Assembly (NCBI GenBank): GCA_040776805.1
Contig: JAXGZS010000005.1
Location: 124,001 to 188,000 of the forward strand
DNA length: 64,000 bases
Reading direction: 5' to 3'
Source: UBA7702 sp040776805
GTDB lineage: Bacteria; Bacillota; Dehalobacteriia; UBA7702
Positions 27,207 to 36,444 of the stretch are shown one piece after another. Both the position numbers and the translations under genes were made by a program. Under the pieces are notes generated by a model, which did not search any database, was not told where the DNA came from, and saw only the letters and a list, made by a program, of their open reading frames with translations. Each line of letters starts with the position of its first letter. The stretch's first letter is position 1.

Positions 27207-29516
27207 TTACATTTTTTCGATCAAACGGGAGATGATGGCGGCGATTTCCGCCCTGGTGGCATTCCCCTGAGGATCAAAGAGAATCACTCCGTTGGGCGTG
27301 CTTTTGCCGTTGATCAAACCGGCGCGCTGGGCCGCTGTCACGGCATCCTTGGCATAGGAACTGATGGAAGAACTGTCACTGAAAGAGGCTGCTGATTGTG
27401 TGATCGTAAGATCAATTCCCATATAATCCGCGAAACGAACCATGATGACACAGGCCTGTTCTCTCGTGATGTTCTGATCCGGACAGAAGGTACAGTCGGT
27501 GACACTGACACCGTTCACAATGCCTTGGGAGGCTGCCCAGTTGACACTGGGCGCGTAATAGACGTCTTCCTTGACATCGCTGAAGCCGTAGGAATAATTA
27601 TCAAGATCCTTGTCAGACAATCTACCCATCACGGTGACGAACATGGCCCGGGTAGTATTGGCATTGGGAGAGAAGGTCGTCGCACTGGTGCCGCTGAACA
27701 AACCAAGGCCGTAAACTTCACCCACAGATTCATAATACCACGCGGAAGAAGCCACATCGGTAAAGGGGTTATCCCATACAACATAGGTTTCACTTGCAAT
27801 GGCGCTGTTATTGTAACCGGAACAGACAGCGAAAACCTTCACTGTTTTCGTGGCAGTGATGATAAACGGACCGGTATATTTCGTGCTAGAGACCGTCGGC
27901 TTCGTGCCGTCAAGGGTATAATAAAGCGTGGCGTCGCTGGTAGAACAATTAAAGGTTATCTTTTTGCCGCCGCCAACATCTGCCGCGGAAAGTGTTGGCG
28001 TTGCAACCGTGGGGACCGGGTCGCCCCCGGACCAAGGAGCTCCGGAATAAGAGAAGGATACGATGCGCGTTACCGACGGATAATCTGCAAATAAAACGCC
28101 TGTTTTGGAAGAATAACCGGGATCGCATTCGTAAACCGTAGAGCCGCTGACATAGTCCGCCGCCAACCAGTGGGTATTGCCGGTGGAAGGATTGTTCACG
28201 CAAATGGTCACGTAACGGCCGGCTGAAATATGATTGGATATGGTTGATGCTTTTTGATCATTGGAATAAGATGATATGGTGGTGTCGCTATAAACTGAAA
28301 AGGTAGGTTCCACTGCATTCACTTTACCCCAAACAAGGCCGCCGCCGGAAGTAAAACCGCCGTTATTTGATAATTTCGTCGCAAAGACACCGGGAGTAAA
28401 CGTGCCCGCCAGGTAGCCGTCTTTCTCCGCCCCGCTGCCTACCAACAGAATGGCGACGGAGGTCACGAGACAGCCAGAACTGCCAACGGTAGTGGAACCC
28501 ATGGGTACGCTGCTCCAGCGGGAGTCCCATTGTTTCCATGATTTATAGGTACCCGAAGGCAAACTGCTTGTGGAAACGCCGGAAGCCGTAGCACCGCTGC
28601 CGCCTTCACCGATGGCTTCTTCCACCGTTTCAATATCGTTATCAAGAACGGAGAAACTGGTGTAGTCGTCCACTTTCTGCACGTCCTTAACGGCTTCGCC
28701 GTAAGACAGAGAAGTCACGGCATCATCGGCCGGACCCTGCCAATAAACGGCAGTATCGTTACAGACGATCTGATTCACCGTGCCTTTGGCCAATTGTTCG
28801 GCGCTGCCGCCATTGAGGGAAACGCGGGAAAGGCCGTTTTCACCGTCACTGTAATAAACATCGTTGTGGTATACGTCAAAGGTCGTAACCTGTTTTGCCA
28901 GGATACTCGCGGTTTCAGCGCTTACATCATAGGCATACAGCGGCAAACTGCCGTCGTCATAAACCGTATACAATAAAAAGTTGCCCACCGGTACAAAGGC
29001 GGCAATTTCACCGCTGCCTTTTACCGTAGCAACACTGCCCGTATCAAGATGATACGATTTTATGCTGCCATTGCTCTGAAAATAAGCCGTATCGTTGAGG
29101 ACGAAAAGGTTTTTCATCCCTTCGCCGATGGGTACGGCATAAAGATCGACAATGGCATCGCTGCTCACATCGTAACAGCGCAAGATGGTTTCTCTGGCGA
29201 TTCCATCGATGGTGGTGTAGTAGACTTTGTCGCCGCATACGTTAAGATACTGGGCGTTATCGCCATCGGCGGTAAAGGTTTTACCGTCCTTCTCAACAAT
29301 CAGCGCGTAGCCGTTTTCAACATCGGCGGAAACGGAAAAATCAGTGGTTTTTGCGGCATAACCACCAGTCAATAAGTTCCCTGTGGCGGTGCCGTTGAGT
29401 TCGTAGCAAAAGGCGGGCGCCGAGATGGTCAACATGACTATCACAACACTTACCCAAAGGAGAATCGAGTGGGATATAATACGATGATTCCCTTTTCCCA
29501 TGATACAGTTTATCAT
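27207..29516 (-). CDS. Secreted SLH-anchored protein with beta-propeller, C39-like peptidase and chitobiase-type domains
   Basis: The 769-residue protein has an N-terminal signal helix (about 12-37). Residues 40-300 form short repeats of the DUF5050 propeller type (DKVYYTTIDG, NDTAYFQSNG, NDVYYSDGENG, NDTAVYWQGP). Residues about 325-500 form a C39-like cysteine-peptidase domain (catalytic Cys in GSSGCLVTSVA, His in NTHWLAADYV). Residues about 520-580 hold a chitobiase/hexosaminidase C-terminal-like module (YYTLDGTKPTVSSTKYTG), and three SLH repeats run from about 590 to the end. SLH repeats bind the secondary cell-wall polymer, so the enzyme should sit on the cell surface. Substrate unknown; proteolysis or amidase action on wall peptides is possible. 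Confidence 0.88.
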   Translation of the reverse strand: MINCIMGKGNHRIISHSILLWVSVVIVMLTISAPAFCYELNGTATGNLLTGGYAAKTTDFSVSADVENGYALIVEKDGKTFTADGDNAQYLNVCGDKVYYTTIDGIARETILRCYDVSSDAIVDLYAVPIGEGMKNLFVLNDTAYFQSNGSIKSYHLDTGSVATVKGSGEIAAFVPVGNFLLYTVYDDGSLPLYAYDVSAETASILAKQVTTFDVYHNDVYYSDGENGLSRVSLNGGSAEQLAKGTVNQIVCNDTAVYWQGPADDAVTSLSYGEAVKDVQKVDDYTSFSVLDNDIETVEEAIGEGGSGATASGVSTSSLPSGTYKSWKQWDSRWSSVPMGSTTVGSSGCLVTSVAILLVGSGAEKDGYLAGTFTPGVFATKLSNNGGFTSGGGLVWGKVNAVEPTFSVYSDTTISSYSNDQKASTISNHISAGRYVTICVNNPSTGNTHWLAADYVSGSTVYECDPGYSSKTGVLFADYPSVTRIVSFSYSGAPWSGGDPVPTVATPTLSAADVGGGKKITFNCSTSDATLYYTLDGTKPTVSSTKYTGPFIITATKTVKVFAVCSGYNNSAIASETYVVWDNPFTDVASSAWYYESVGEVYGLGLFSGTSATTFSPNANTTRAMFVTVMGRLSDKDLDNYSYGFSDVKEDVYYAPSVNWAASQGIVNGVSVTDCTFCPDQNITREQACVIMVRFADYMGIDLTITQSAASFSDSSSISSYAKDAVTAAQRAGLINGKSTPNGVILFDPQGNATRAEIAAIISRLIEKM

Positions 29517-29672
29517 TTATATATATCTCTTTTCGGTTTTTTGGGGCAAACTGGCTGTATAACCGCCCTATCGTGGAGTATTATAACACAGATGGGCAAT
29601 AAGATCAACTTTTATCGCAAAAAATCACAGGGAGGACACAAAAGTCAACATCAACGAAAGAAATTCTATCTC

Positions 29673-29701
29673 TTGTATTTCGGAAAAGAACGTGATATAA
29701 T
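29673..29701 (+). promoter_or_regulatory. Promoter of tRNA-Val
   Basis: TTGTAT (29673-29678), a 17-base spacer and a perfect TATAAT (29696-29701) lie 16 bases before the tRNA. Confidence 0.75.
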
Positions 29702-29717
29702 AAATTTCGCCGATATT

Positions 29718-29794
29718 GGAGGCATAGCTCAGTCGGTTAGAGTACCTGCCTCACATGCAGGGGGTCGCTGGTTCGAATCCAGCTGTCTCCACCA
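29718..29794 (+). tRNA. tRNA-Val (anticodon CAC)
   Basis: A 77-base cloverleaf with encoded CCA. The anticodon stem CCTGC/GCAGG encloses loop CTCACAT, giving anticodon CAC (Val, GTG codons). The T arm contains GGTTCGAATCC and the acceptor GGAGGCA/TGTCTCC has one G-U pair. Its 3' end is repeated three more times in the following 700 bases. Confidence 0.95.
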
Positions 29795-29832
29795 TAATAA
29801 TGGCCCACCTCGTAGAGGTGGGCCATTATTAT
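29794..29832 (+). terminator. Hairpin terminator directly after tRNA-Val
   Basis: ATAATAATGGCCCACCT and AGGTGGGCCATTATTAT form a 17-bp stem around a short loop, starting at the last tRNA base. Confidence 0.8.
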
Positions 29833-29840
29833 GTTTGTTA

Positions 29841-29911
29841 GATGGGAGGATTCGAAGTTTACACTCACCAGTGCAAGTGCCCTTTAGGGTAAATCCGGCT
29901 GTCTCCACCAA
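29841..29911 (+). repeat. tRNA-Val 3'-end repeat, copy A
   Basis: This 71-base unit begins GATGGGAGGATTCGAAG and ends GGCTGTCTCCACCA, the last 13 bases being identical to the tRNA-Val 3' end. It cannot fold as a full tRNA. A near-identical copy follows at 29962. Confidence 0.85.
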
Positions 29912-29953
29912 AAAGACGTTACCTATCCCGCAAGGGATGGGTGATGTCTTTTT
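29911..29953 (+). terminator. Hairpin terminator between repeat copies A and B
   Basis: AAAAGACGTTACC pairs imperfectly with GGTGATGTCTTTT, with inner CCC/GGG pairs, ending in T-run; each tRNA-end copy is followed by its own kind of hairpin. Confidence 0.7.
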
Positions 29954-29961
29954 ATTGTGAT

Positions 29962-30048
29962 GATGGGAGGATTCGAAGTTTACACTCACCAGTGCAAGTA
30001 CTCACCAGTACAAGTACCCTTTAGGGTAAATCCGGCTGTCTCCACCAA
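29962..30048 (+). repeat. tRNA-Val 3'-end repeat, copy B with internal duplication
   Basis: This copy matches 29841-29911 except for an extra 16 bases. The unit CTCACCAGTGCAAGTA is followed by CTCACCAGTACAAGTA, a tandem duplication with one change. It again ends GGCTGTCTCCACCA. Confidence 0.85.
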
Positions 30049-30160
30049 GCACATTAGAATACGAACGGCCCCTATTTTTTTGCCCACGGCTGTTCGGAAT
30101 CATAATCAAACGCTGAAAAAGCGCCCTCTTCTGAGGCTGCTTTTCTCTTTTTATGTCGGA

Positions 30161-30391
30161 TTATGCTGGGGCTCCTTTTGTTAAAATAGCATCAACCTGC
30201 GCCTGGATCAACACTCCCTCGGCGATCAGGAGACGGATGATCAAGTTGATTTGACCAGTGGGTGGATTGCGTACACCGCGCTCCCAATCTTCGTACGTCC
30301 GGGTTGGCCGCTCGATATACTTTGCCATCTTGGCTTGAGACCATCCAAGATGTTCACGGATCTTTCTAAGATTCGCAGCTTGATTGATCAT
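30161..30391 (-). CDS. Small XRE-family helix-turn-helix protein
   Basis: The 76-residue protein is a single HTH domain (LRKIREHLGWSQAKMAKYIE, then RTYEDWERGVRNPPTGQINLI), with a short C-terminal tail. ATG at 30391 follows AAGGAGAT. It lies between two copies of the tRNA-Val 3' end (30035-30047 and 30466-30481), so it could be the last regulator of a vanished integrative element. DNA target unknown; no toxin partner is next to it. Confidence 0.82.
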   Translation of the reverse strand: MINQAANLRKIREHLGWSQAKMAKYIERPTRTYEDWERGVRNPPTGQINLIIRLLIAEGVLIQAQVDAILTKGAPA

Positions 30392-30465
30392 GATTCCATC
30401 TCCTTATTTTTCTGTGATACTCTTCGAACAGGGTTGGTAACTGCGCAATGTGGGAAAATCCAGAG

Positions 30466-30481
30466 GTCTCCACCAAAAAGA
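30466..30481 (+). repeat. Fourth tRNA-Val 3'-end copy (short)
   Basis: GTCTCCACCAAAAAGA is identical to 29901-29916 at the end of copy A. Together with copy B it brackets the XRE gene. Confidence 0.6.
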
Positions 30482-30536
30482 AATTCATCCCAGTAGTGCA
30501 CTTCCCTTTACAATGCGACGGAGTACACAGTATCCT

Positions 30537-31211
30537 TTACAGGCTAAGAAAATAGGCTTTTTCCGCCGCTTTTTGCGATTCATAACTGGATTGCAGTTTC
30601 CCGACAACGGAGGTATCCGCGCCGATGGCTTTCAACTCCGAACGCATGGCACCGAGTATGGAAGAAACCTGACTGTCGCAACTACCTTCCAGGGAAGAGG
30701 CCTTCCCGATATATTTGGACATAATCGACGCTTTGGAAGAAGAATTACGTTCTCCCGCCGGCAGGGCATAGAATTCACTTTGCGCAGCCGAGGCAATGGA
30801 GCCAAGTTGCCCTAAAAAGCTTGCCTTTACGCCGTAAAGCCGATTGGTATATTTAGAAATAATCGCTGCTGTTTGCGCTTCCTTATCGGTGCCGTTACCG
30901 CCTCCCGCCGAATCCTGGCCGTCGGTTATGCCCATGGCGGCCTTGGCCTCCTCAATCGTCATTTTCCCTGAAAGAATCAGGAATTCTTCTTCCGCGGTGA
31001 GATCCCGCAGACCGTCCGGCAAATATTGGGCTAACAAATCCTGGGTATTGGACTTTTCCTCTTCCAGCATCTGCTGCAATTCATCACTGGTATGCTGCTT
31101 GCTCATAAGGAATGCGTTGATGTTATCCCACTGCATAAAGGCAATGACACCCAAAGCGACAACGAGCAGACCGCAAATAATTCCGATATATTTCAATGGT
31201 TTCTTTTTCAT
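30537..31211 (-). CDS. Membrane-anchored protein of unknown function
   Basis: The 224-residue protein begins MKKKPLKYIG with one N-terminal helix (about 7-27). A hydrophilic helical domain follows, rich in Ala, Ser, Lys and Gln, with a Gly-rich linker near residue 105 (SAGGGNGTD). ATG at 31211 follows GGAGAAAG; an upstream frame extension lacks a ribosome site. The bulk would be outside the membrane. I do not recognise a family. It stands between the repeats and the IS3 remnant, with no operon partner. Confidence 0.7.
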   Translation of the reverse strand: MKKKPLKYIGIICGLLVVALGVIAFMQWDNINAFLMSKQHTSDELQQMLEEEKSNTQDLLAQYLPDGLRDLTAEEEFLILSGKMTIEEAKAAMGITDGQDSAGGGNGTDKEAQTAAIISKYTNRLYGVKASFLGQLGSIASAAQSEFYALPAGERNSSSKASIMSKYIGKASSLEGSCDSQVSSILGAMRSELKAIGADTSVVGKLQSSYESQKAAEKAYFLSL

Positions 31212-31312
31212 TTTACTTTCTCCGTTTCTCATTCTTTGCTTTCGATGGTATTGCGGTGATTCTTTCAATGCGGCCAATCACATCAGGTTGTGCATTTTAT
31301 TCTACCTTACCG

Positions 31313-31532
31313 GTATATCGAAAGCTTCAACGGCAAACTCCGGGCTAAATGTTTGATTCAGCACTGGTTTAGAAACATCCCCGAAGCAAAGGAAATTATT
31401 GAAAATTGGCGCCTGAAATACAATCAAGTCAGACCGCATTCATCATTGGATAACCTGACACCGGAAGTATATGCGCTTAAACTTTCCTGCAATTGCTAAC
31501 ATTCCCCGTATGCGAAATATGGGGGCAGGTCA
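31313..31532 (+). mobile_element. IS3-family insertion sequence remnant (3' end of transposase and right terminal repeat)
   Basis: The plus strand encodes YIESFNGKLRAKCLIQHWF and RLKYNQVRPHSSLDNLTPE, the C-terminal end of the IS3 OrfB integrase core including the final catalytic Glu of DDE (in YIESFNG). A stop lies at 31497-31499. The bases at 31514-31532, read on the minus strand, begin TGACCTGCCCCCAT, a typical IS3 terminal repeat. The rest of the transposase and the left end are missing. It sits at the edge of the AT-rich polysaccharide block. Confidence 0.85.
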
Positions 31533-31573
31533 AATGCAGGCTGTCATTTAGGCAATAATCAATTATCATGTAG

Positions 31574-32977
31574 TCACATTAGTCTTATATCTCTTGTTGC
31601 AGCTTTTATACTTTTGAGGTTATATATCAAATATATTATGATAAAGCATCCATAAGCAGAAAATCCCGAAACCAACGATAAGTACTGCGTACATAGAATA
31701 AAGCAAATAGATAATACTATTTCTCCAGCTAATTTGGGACCCAATGAGATATTAACTATTTTAGCAACTATAATTTCCGATGCAATTGATCTAAAGACCA
31801 TCACAATTACCGCACAAATCAAAAGTAGCTTTAGATTGTCAAAAATGTATGCACTTGCAATATACATCGAAAAAGCTATTGCAATTGAGATTGTGTTAAT
31901 CGATAATAGTGTCTTTTCCCTCCTGTATGCTTTCAAATAGTTATTCGTCAGCAAATAGACTTTGGCAGTATATGTAAAGAGAGGCATTAGAAGGCCAAGA
32001 TATTTTAGGCTCTCAGAATAATTCGGTAACCATTTTTGAAGAACCCAGCATGCTGGAAAATATAATAACAAAATGAGTGAAAGGAGAGGAGCCGCAATAT
32101 TTCTTATAGATAAATATAGTTTTGGCAATTCTTTTTCGTCAATTCTTTTAAGGATTGGAAACAATACGATGCTGATTGCAGTAAAAAAAGACAAAAACAT
32201 ACTAGTACAGCTAAAAGCAAATGCCACTTTACCAAAGACTATTTCTGTCCACTTCCATTGAACAACAATCTTAGCACTTCCTATCAATAACATCGAGGAC
32301 CAGTTGGCAATTAATAGTATAATTCCTGCAGATACATTTGTCTTATATTCTTGTAATGCATCATTCCAAGGAATGGAACATCGAGAGAAATAGAGACCAT
32401 GATTATATTTTGCGCAATATAAAACTGCAACTAAATTTGAAATAATTTCAGATACGCAAATGAATAAAAAGTATCCATTAAAGAAAACTACGCACACCAT
32501 AACAAGAGAAATATATACTATTTTCTGCGCAATAACTACTTTGGCATAGATTGAAATACGGTTTGTTATCTGACATAAGTAATTCGAGTATGTAAAAACA
32601 TTAGATATCACAACTCCTAAAGCAACACAAATTCCAATTAAAGTATATTGATTATCGAGCAATAGAATAGACAATGCGATGACGACGATTGCAATAATAG
32701 AATCCAATAAAAACAGAATCCTAAATTGCGAATTAAGACGTGGTTTGTCTAAGTACTCATAATCATACTTTGAATAGCGCAGAACGATTCCATCAAGCAA
32801 TCCAAAATGAAAAATGCCGACATAGCTCATATATAACACATAAGTTTGCCAGAGAGCATATTGTTCAATACTCACTAGTTTAGGAACAAGCAAATTTAAT
32901 GTGCCTATAACAACCAGCGAAATAAATTGGGCAGTAATTGATAAAGAACTATTCTTTACTATCTTATTAATGAACAT
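31574..32977 (-). CDS. Polysaccharide flippase (Wzx/MATE-like oligosaccharide exporter)
   Basis: The 467-residue integral membrane protein has 12-14 hydrophobic helices in the Wzx pattern and a polar C-terminus. Wzx proteins move undecaprenyl-linked repeat units across the cytoplasmic membrane. It overlaps the polymerase gene by 11 bases and is the last gene of the locus. The block is visibly AT-rich compared with the DNA before 31.5 kb, which suggests acquisition. Sequence in this family is poorly conserved; assignment rests on topology and context. Confidence 0.82.
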   Translation of the reverse strand: MFINKIVKNSSLSITAQFISLVVIGTLNLLVPKLVSIEQYALWQTYVLYMSYVGIFHFGLLDGIVLRYSKYDYEYLDKPRLNSQFRILFLLDSIIAIVVIALSILLLDNQYTLIGICVALGVVISNVFTYSNYLCQITNRISIYAKVVIAQKIVYISLVMVCVVFFNGYFLFICVSEIISNLVAVLYCAKYNHGLYFSRCSIPWNDALQEYKTNVSAGIILLIANWSSMLLIGSAKIVVQWKWTEIVFGKVAFAFSCTSMFLSFFTAISIVLFPILKRIDEKELPKLYLSIRNIAAPLLSLILLLYFPACWVLQKWLPNYSESLKYLGLLMPLFTYTAKVYLLTNNYLKAYRREKTLLSINTISIAIAFSMYIASAYIFDNLKLLLICAVIVMVFRSIASEIIVAKIVNISLGPKLAGEIVLSICFILCTQYLSLVSGFSAYGCFIIIYLIYNLKSIKAATRDIRLM

Positions 32978-34310
32978 ATGGCATTACCTTTTTGGTTTTC
33001 ATGATTCGATTGAAAATTATGAAAACAAACAATAGCGTAAGAAATGTCCATAGTTCTCTTCCCAGATCACCTACGCGGATAATGTCATACACAAACGTAT
33101 TAAAAATAGTGTAATATCCGATAGCATCATATGATTGTGCTAGTCGCGTACTTAGCTTGTTTTGTATTATGTACAACAGTCTTGCAAACAGCAAAGAACC
33201 TGCTAAAACCCCGAAATATGAAAAATTGAAGTATAAGCTACCAAACAACGACACTGGATTACCTCCGCCGAGGGTTCCCGAAAAAACAAGTCTTGTAAGC
33301 ATATGGTCAAAATGTTCAATGTTTACACCTGGGATAACCATTGTAAATATAGTTAAGTAATTGTATCCATATAGTAATCCAATATTGTGATCTTTAAAAT
33401 AATTCAACGATAAAAGCAGCATTTCATACATACTAAACTCATCCATAATACTACTTTTGTAACTAACCCCTAATATTGTTTGACCATTCACTCTAATCTT
33501 TACAAATATTAATACTATTATTAATAGAATAATAGAAAGTAGTATTACTCTTAGTGATGTTTTTTTTGTGCTTTTTCCTACAAAATAAAGAGGTATTATC
33601 ACACAAAGTAGAAGATTTACGATATATTGCCTACTTGTTGTCAACGATGAAATAACAATTGCACAAGCAAGAATAAAGTAAACTGTCGCAGTCATTTTAT
33701 GCACATTAGATATATAATAAATACAGATGCACGAGAACAAAAATATCCACAGCATATCATAGATATGTATCCCATAATTTAGTTTAACCTTCGTAAAGAA
33801 TATTGCAGCAGAAACTAATGAAATTGCCATGAAAGCAACTAGCGTAGATCGTTGATTAAGTGATAAACTGTCTTTCATATACCATGATTGTTTGTTGTGC
33901 TTTTCAACTTTGATTATTTTTTGATATGGAACAAAAAAGTTTAAACCGAATATTCCAAGTAATCCAATAAATCCAGCTTTAGCAACAGGAAGGTCTGCTA
34001 AATTTGTGCTTCCGTTAACATAATTGCTGACGTTAAGAAGAAGGAAGTCCGACTGAATATCTTTTAATAAAAACAATTGAATTGGGCGTAAGATAAAAAT
34101 ACACCCCACAAAAATATCTGCAATACAAACAAAGCTAAGTAAGTTTTTCGTTCTGTAAAATCTTAAGATACTATTCAGTATTATTAAGAAGCTTACAATT
34201 AAATATATTATTGCAAGAGTCAGACTATTGTCATTATTTACAGCCATAAACAGTAATGCACAGAAAGCTATCAAAAATGACTGAATTACTGTTTGTAGTT
34301 GCACTTTCAT
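32967..34310 (-). CDS. Wzy-like polysaccharide polymerase / O-antigen ligase-type membrane protein
   Basis: The 447-residue protein has 10-12 hydrophobic helices and one large hydrophilic loop (about 300-350), the layout of Wzy polymerases, which join flipped repeat units on the outer face of the membrane. It lies between flippase and glycosyltransferase genes. The 5' end follows the GT2 gene by 15 bases. Motifs are not diagnostic. Confidence 0.75.
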   Translation of the reverse strand: MKVQLQTVIQSFLIAFCALLFMAVNNDNSLTLAIIYLIVSFLIILNSILRFYRTKNLLSFVCIADIFVGCIFILRPIQLFLLKDIQSDFLLLNVSNYVNGSTNLADLPVAKAGFIGLLGIFGLNFFVPYQKIIKVEKHNKQSWYMKDSLSLNQRSTLVAFMAISLVSAAIFFTKVKLNYGIHIYDMLWIFLFSCICIYYISNVHKMTATVYFILACAIVISSLTTSRQYIVNLLLCVIIPLYFVGKSTKKTSLRVILLSIILLIIVLIFVKIRVNGQTILGVSYKSSIMDEFSMYEMLLLSLNYFKDHNIGLLYGYNYLTIFTMVIPGVNIEHFDHMLTRLVFSGTLGGGNPVSLFGSLYFNFSYFGVLAGSLLFARLLYIIQNKLSTRLAQSYDAIGYYTIFNTFVYDIIRVGDLGRELWTFLTLLFVFIIFNRIMKTKKVMPYVH

Positions 34311-34325
34311 ATCAGTCCCTCAATT

Positions 34326-35219
34326 CTATGCATTTCCAGCAATGACTTGCAAATATAATAATATATTTTGTAAAAAACTGCCCCTAAAATACTTTTTATG
34401 CAATAAAATGCTGAATTTATTATTCCTATAACCAGCCACACATTGACATACCTTTTTATTCTCTTCAGTCATCAAATCAGAATAGCCGGACATTAAATTA
34501 GAACAGATTAAATCTGAAAATGACTTTTTTTTAGGTGAAAATAGTTCAACAAATCTATAAAAAGCTCTGTTCTTTTTAAGCCCTAGCGTATTATTTGCAC
34601 CAAGCCTATAAAGGAAATGAGGCTCATCATCATATACAACAATACCATTGCTCACTTTACACACTTGTTGTAACCAAGTGTCTTGAGCGCAAGTTAATCC
34701 ACTAGGTGTATATCTTTGTATCATCTCTTTCAAACGATAATTAAAAACCATTGAACAAGCTTGTAATTGATATCCATTTAAGAATCCAGTAAAACCTATG
34801 TTTTTATACGTTTTATTAATGCTGTTTTTACGAATAGTTTCTTCTATTAATTCCATTCTATTACATGCATAAAGAATTGGTTTATTGTTATTTTGTTTCC
34901 TAACATTGCTAATAGCTGTGGATAATTTGTCAGGAAACCAAATATCATCCTGATCTGCCAGTGCATAAAAACCAGCAATAGGTGCCGTCTGAATCAAATT
35001 AATGTAGCTATTTACATATCCTATGTTCTTTCCTTGGATGACATTTGATGTATACTTTTTGGCAATTTGAACCGAGTCATCGGTCGAACCATCATCTCGA
35101 ATATAAAGCTCAACTTGAACGTTTGTTTGTGACATGATGCTGTCAAGCTGTTCCTTTAAGTGTTCGGACCCATTATAAGTGCTAAGTAATACGACAACAA
35201 CTGGCTTACTCTCATCCAT
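34326..35219 (-). CDS. Glycosyltransferase family 2
   Basis: The 297-residue cytosolic enzyme has the GT-A fold: VVVLLSTYNGSEHLKEQLDS at the start, YIRDDGSTDDS, and the metal-binding ALADQDDIWFPDKL. This resembles rhamnosyl- and galactosyl-transferases of the WcaA/RfbN kind. It should add one sugar of the repeat unit. ATG at 35219. Confidence 0.92.
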   Translation of the reverse strand: MDESKPVVVVLLSTYNGSEHLKEQLDSIMSQTNVQVELYIRDDGSTDDSVQIAKKYTSNVIQGKNIGYVNSYINLIQTAPIAGFYALADQDDIWFPDKLSTAISNVRKQNNNKPILYACNRMELIEETIRKNSINKTYKNIGFTGFLNGYQLQACSMVFNYRLKEMIQRYTPSGLTCAQDTWLQQVCKVSNGIVVYDDEPHFLYRLGANNTLGLKKNRAFYRFVELFSPKKKSFSDLICSNLMSGYSDLMTEENKKVCQCVAGYRNNKFSILLHKKYFRGSFLQNILLYLQVIAGNA

Positions 35220-35364
35220 ATATATACCTTTCTTATTAATTCAGATATTACTATATGAAAACATATCAACACTTCTGCTGATAGCTTTTTCTATTGTCGC
35301 TCTCATGATTTTTATTGCTTTCGAATAGGCGCTATTGTAACTATACGAATACTATTGACTTCTA

Positions 35365-36414
35365 TTATTTTCCCAGTTCCTTAAACACTAGATCAGAATA
35401 ATCTAAGGCATTTGTCGTGACAACACATGTAAACTCACATCTTTCAAGAAGCATACCAAGTATTTTTTTCTCACAGTCGTACATCACTTCTGGAGAAATA
35501 TCGGGGTTAAAATAACTTAACGCTACCAATGTTGGAGCTTTATGATAGTTGAATTCATATCTATTTAGAGTTAGAATTTTTGTCAATGCGCCTTTTTTAT
35601 CATGTGAAATCGTTTGATTTCCTCGCTCTAACGCAACAACATCTGTAGCATTAGATTTCATAATAATGCGTTCATCACCAATGTATTCATCAATAGACTT
35701 ATTCTTTGACAATTTCATTAATTCTAAGGATGGTATAACATTCGTAATCTTATTTATAAACTTATCCCATGTTGATTCATTTACTTCATCATAAAATCTA
35801 AAGGTACTTGTCCATGGCACTGCCCATACTGTCTCTCCATCAGTGATAGCAAAATCCTCAGCTATGAAATTTGCCTCATGTTGTTGACACAATCGCATGC
35901 TAGTAAGCGTTTTCCCAGTGTTTGGGGGAGCAAAAAGTATTATACTTTTATTGTTTTCCTTTAGGTTAATGGCTGCGCAATGAAGTGTTGCAAATCCATT
36001 ACTAAGAAGCAATCCCGCTGTTAAATCGGTGAGAATATACCCCAGTGAATGTAAATTCATAATACGATGATGTATACGCTTATAGTAGGTTTTGCCAACT
36101 GTCACATGTATGGTATCCTTTTCCATAGAAATACAAAAACGCAATTTTTTCCCGAAGAAATAATTCCGTTCATAATAAATAGTGTGTTCAATAGGATTCC
36201 CTGAAAAATAATGAAATTTTCCAAATACTTTCTCATCTTTATCTGAAGGAAAAACCACATTGTCGGATACTACATTCACGTATATTTTGATTTTACATAC
36301 ATCGAAACTATTCTTATCTGTTATAGGTGCTACTGTCCCATATGACCACTCAAAGGATTTTACGTTGGTTTCAACTCCGAGAATCCCGTCAACAAAAACG
36401 AAATAATACATCAT
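35365..36414 (-). CDS. HPr-kinase-like P-loop protein of polysaccharide loci
   Basis: The 349-residue protein has, near residue 160-175, a P-loop FAPPNTGKTLTSMRL preceded by HCAAINLKENNKSIILF. It continues with FIAEDFAITDG, the layout of the HPr kinase/phosphorylase C-terminal fold (P-loop, then an acidic pair). The N-terminal 130 residues are of unknown type. HprK-like proteins of this sort are seen in capsule and peptide-modification loci, where their substrate is unknown. It is not canonical HprK, which is shorter and has a different N-terminus. ATG at 36414 follows GGAGGG. Confidence 0.7.
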   Translation of the reverse strand: MMYYFVFVDGILGVETNVKSFEWSYGTVAPITDKNSFDVCKIKIYVNVVSDNVVFPSDKDEKVFGKFHYFSGNPIEHTIYYERNYFFGKKLRFCISMEKDTIHVTVGKTYYKRIHHRIMNLHSLGYILTDLTAGLLLSNGFATLHCAAINLKENNKSIILFAPPNTGKTLTSMRLCQQHEANFIAEDFAITDGETVWAVPWTSTFRFYDEVNESTWDKFINKITNVIPSLELMKLSKNKSIDEYIGDERIIMKSNATDVVALERGNQTISHDKKGALTKILTLNRYEFNYHKAPTLVALSYFNPDISPEVMYDCEKKILGMLLERCEFTCVVTTNALDYSDLVFKELGK

Positions 36415-36444
36415 TGGCCCTCCGTTTATTTTTTGTAATTTCCA

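Noticed and set aside
29729..29989. A minus-strand frame containing QLDSNQRPPACEAGTLTD
   Set aside because: It is the antisense of tRNA-Val and its repeats; this peptide is a well-known false protein produced opposite tRNA genes.
29841..30048. CRISPR-like array
   Set aside because: Only two long repeats of unequal length and tRNA origin; no regular short repeats or spacers, and no cas genes in the window.
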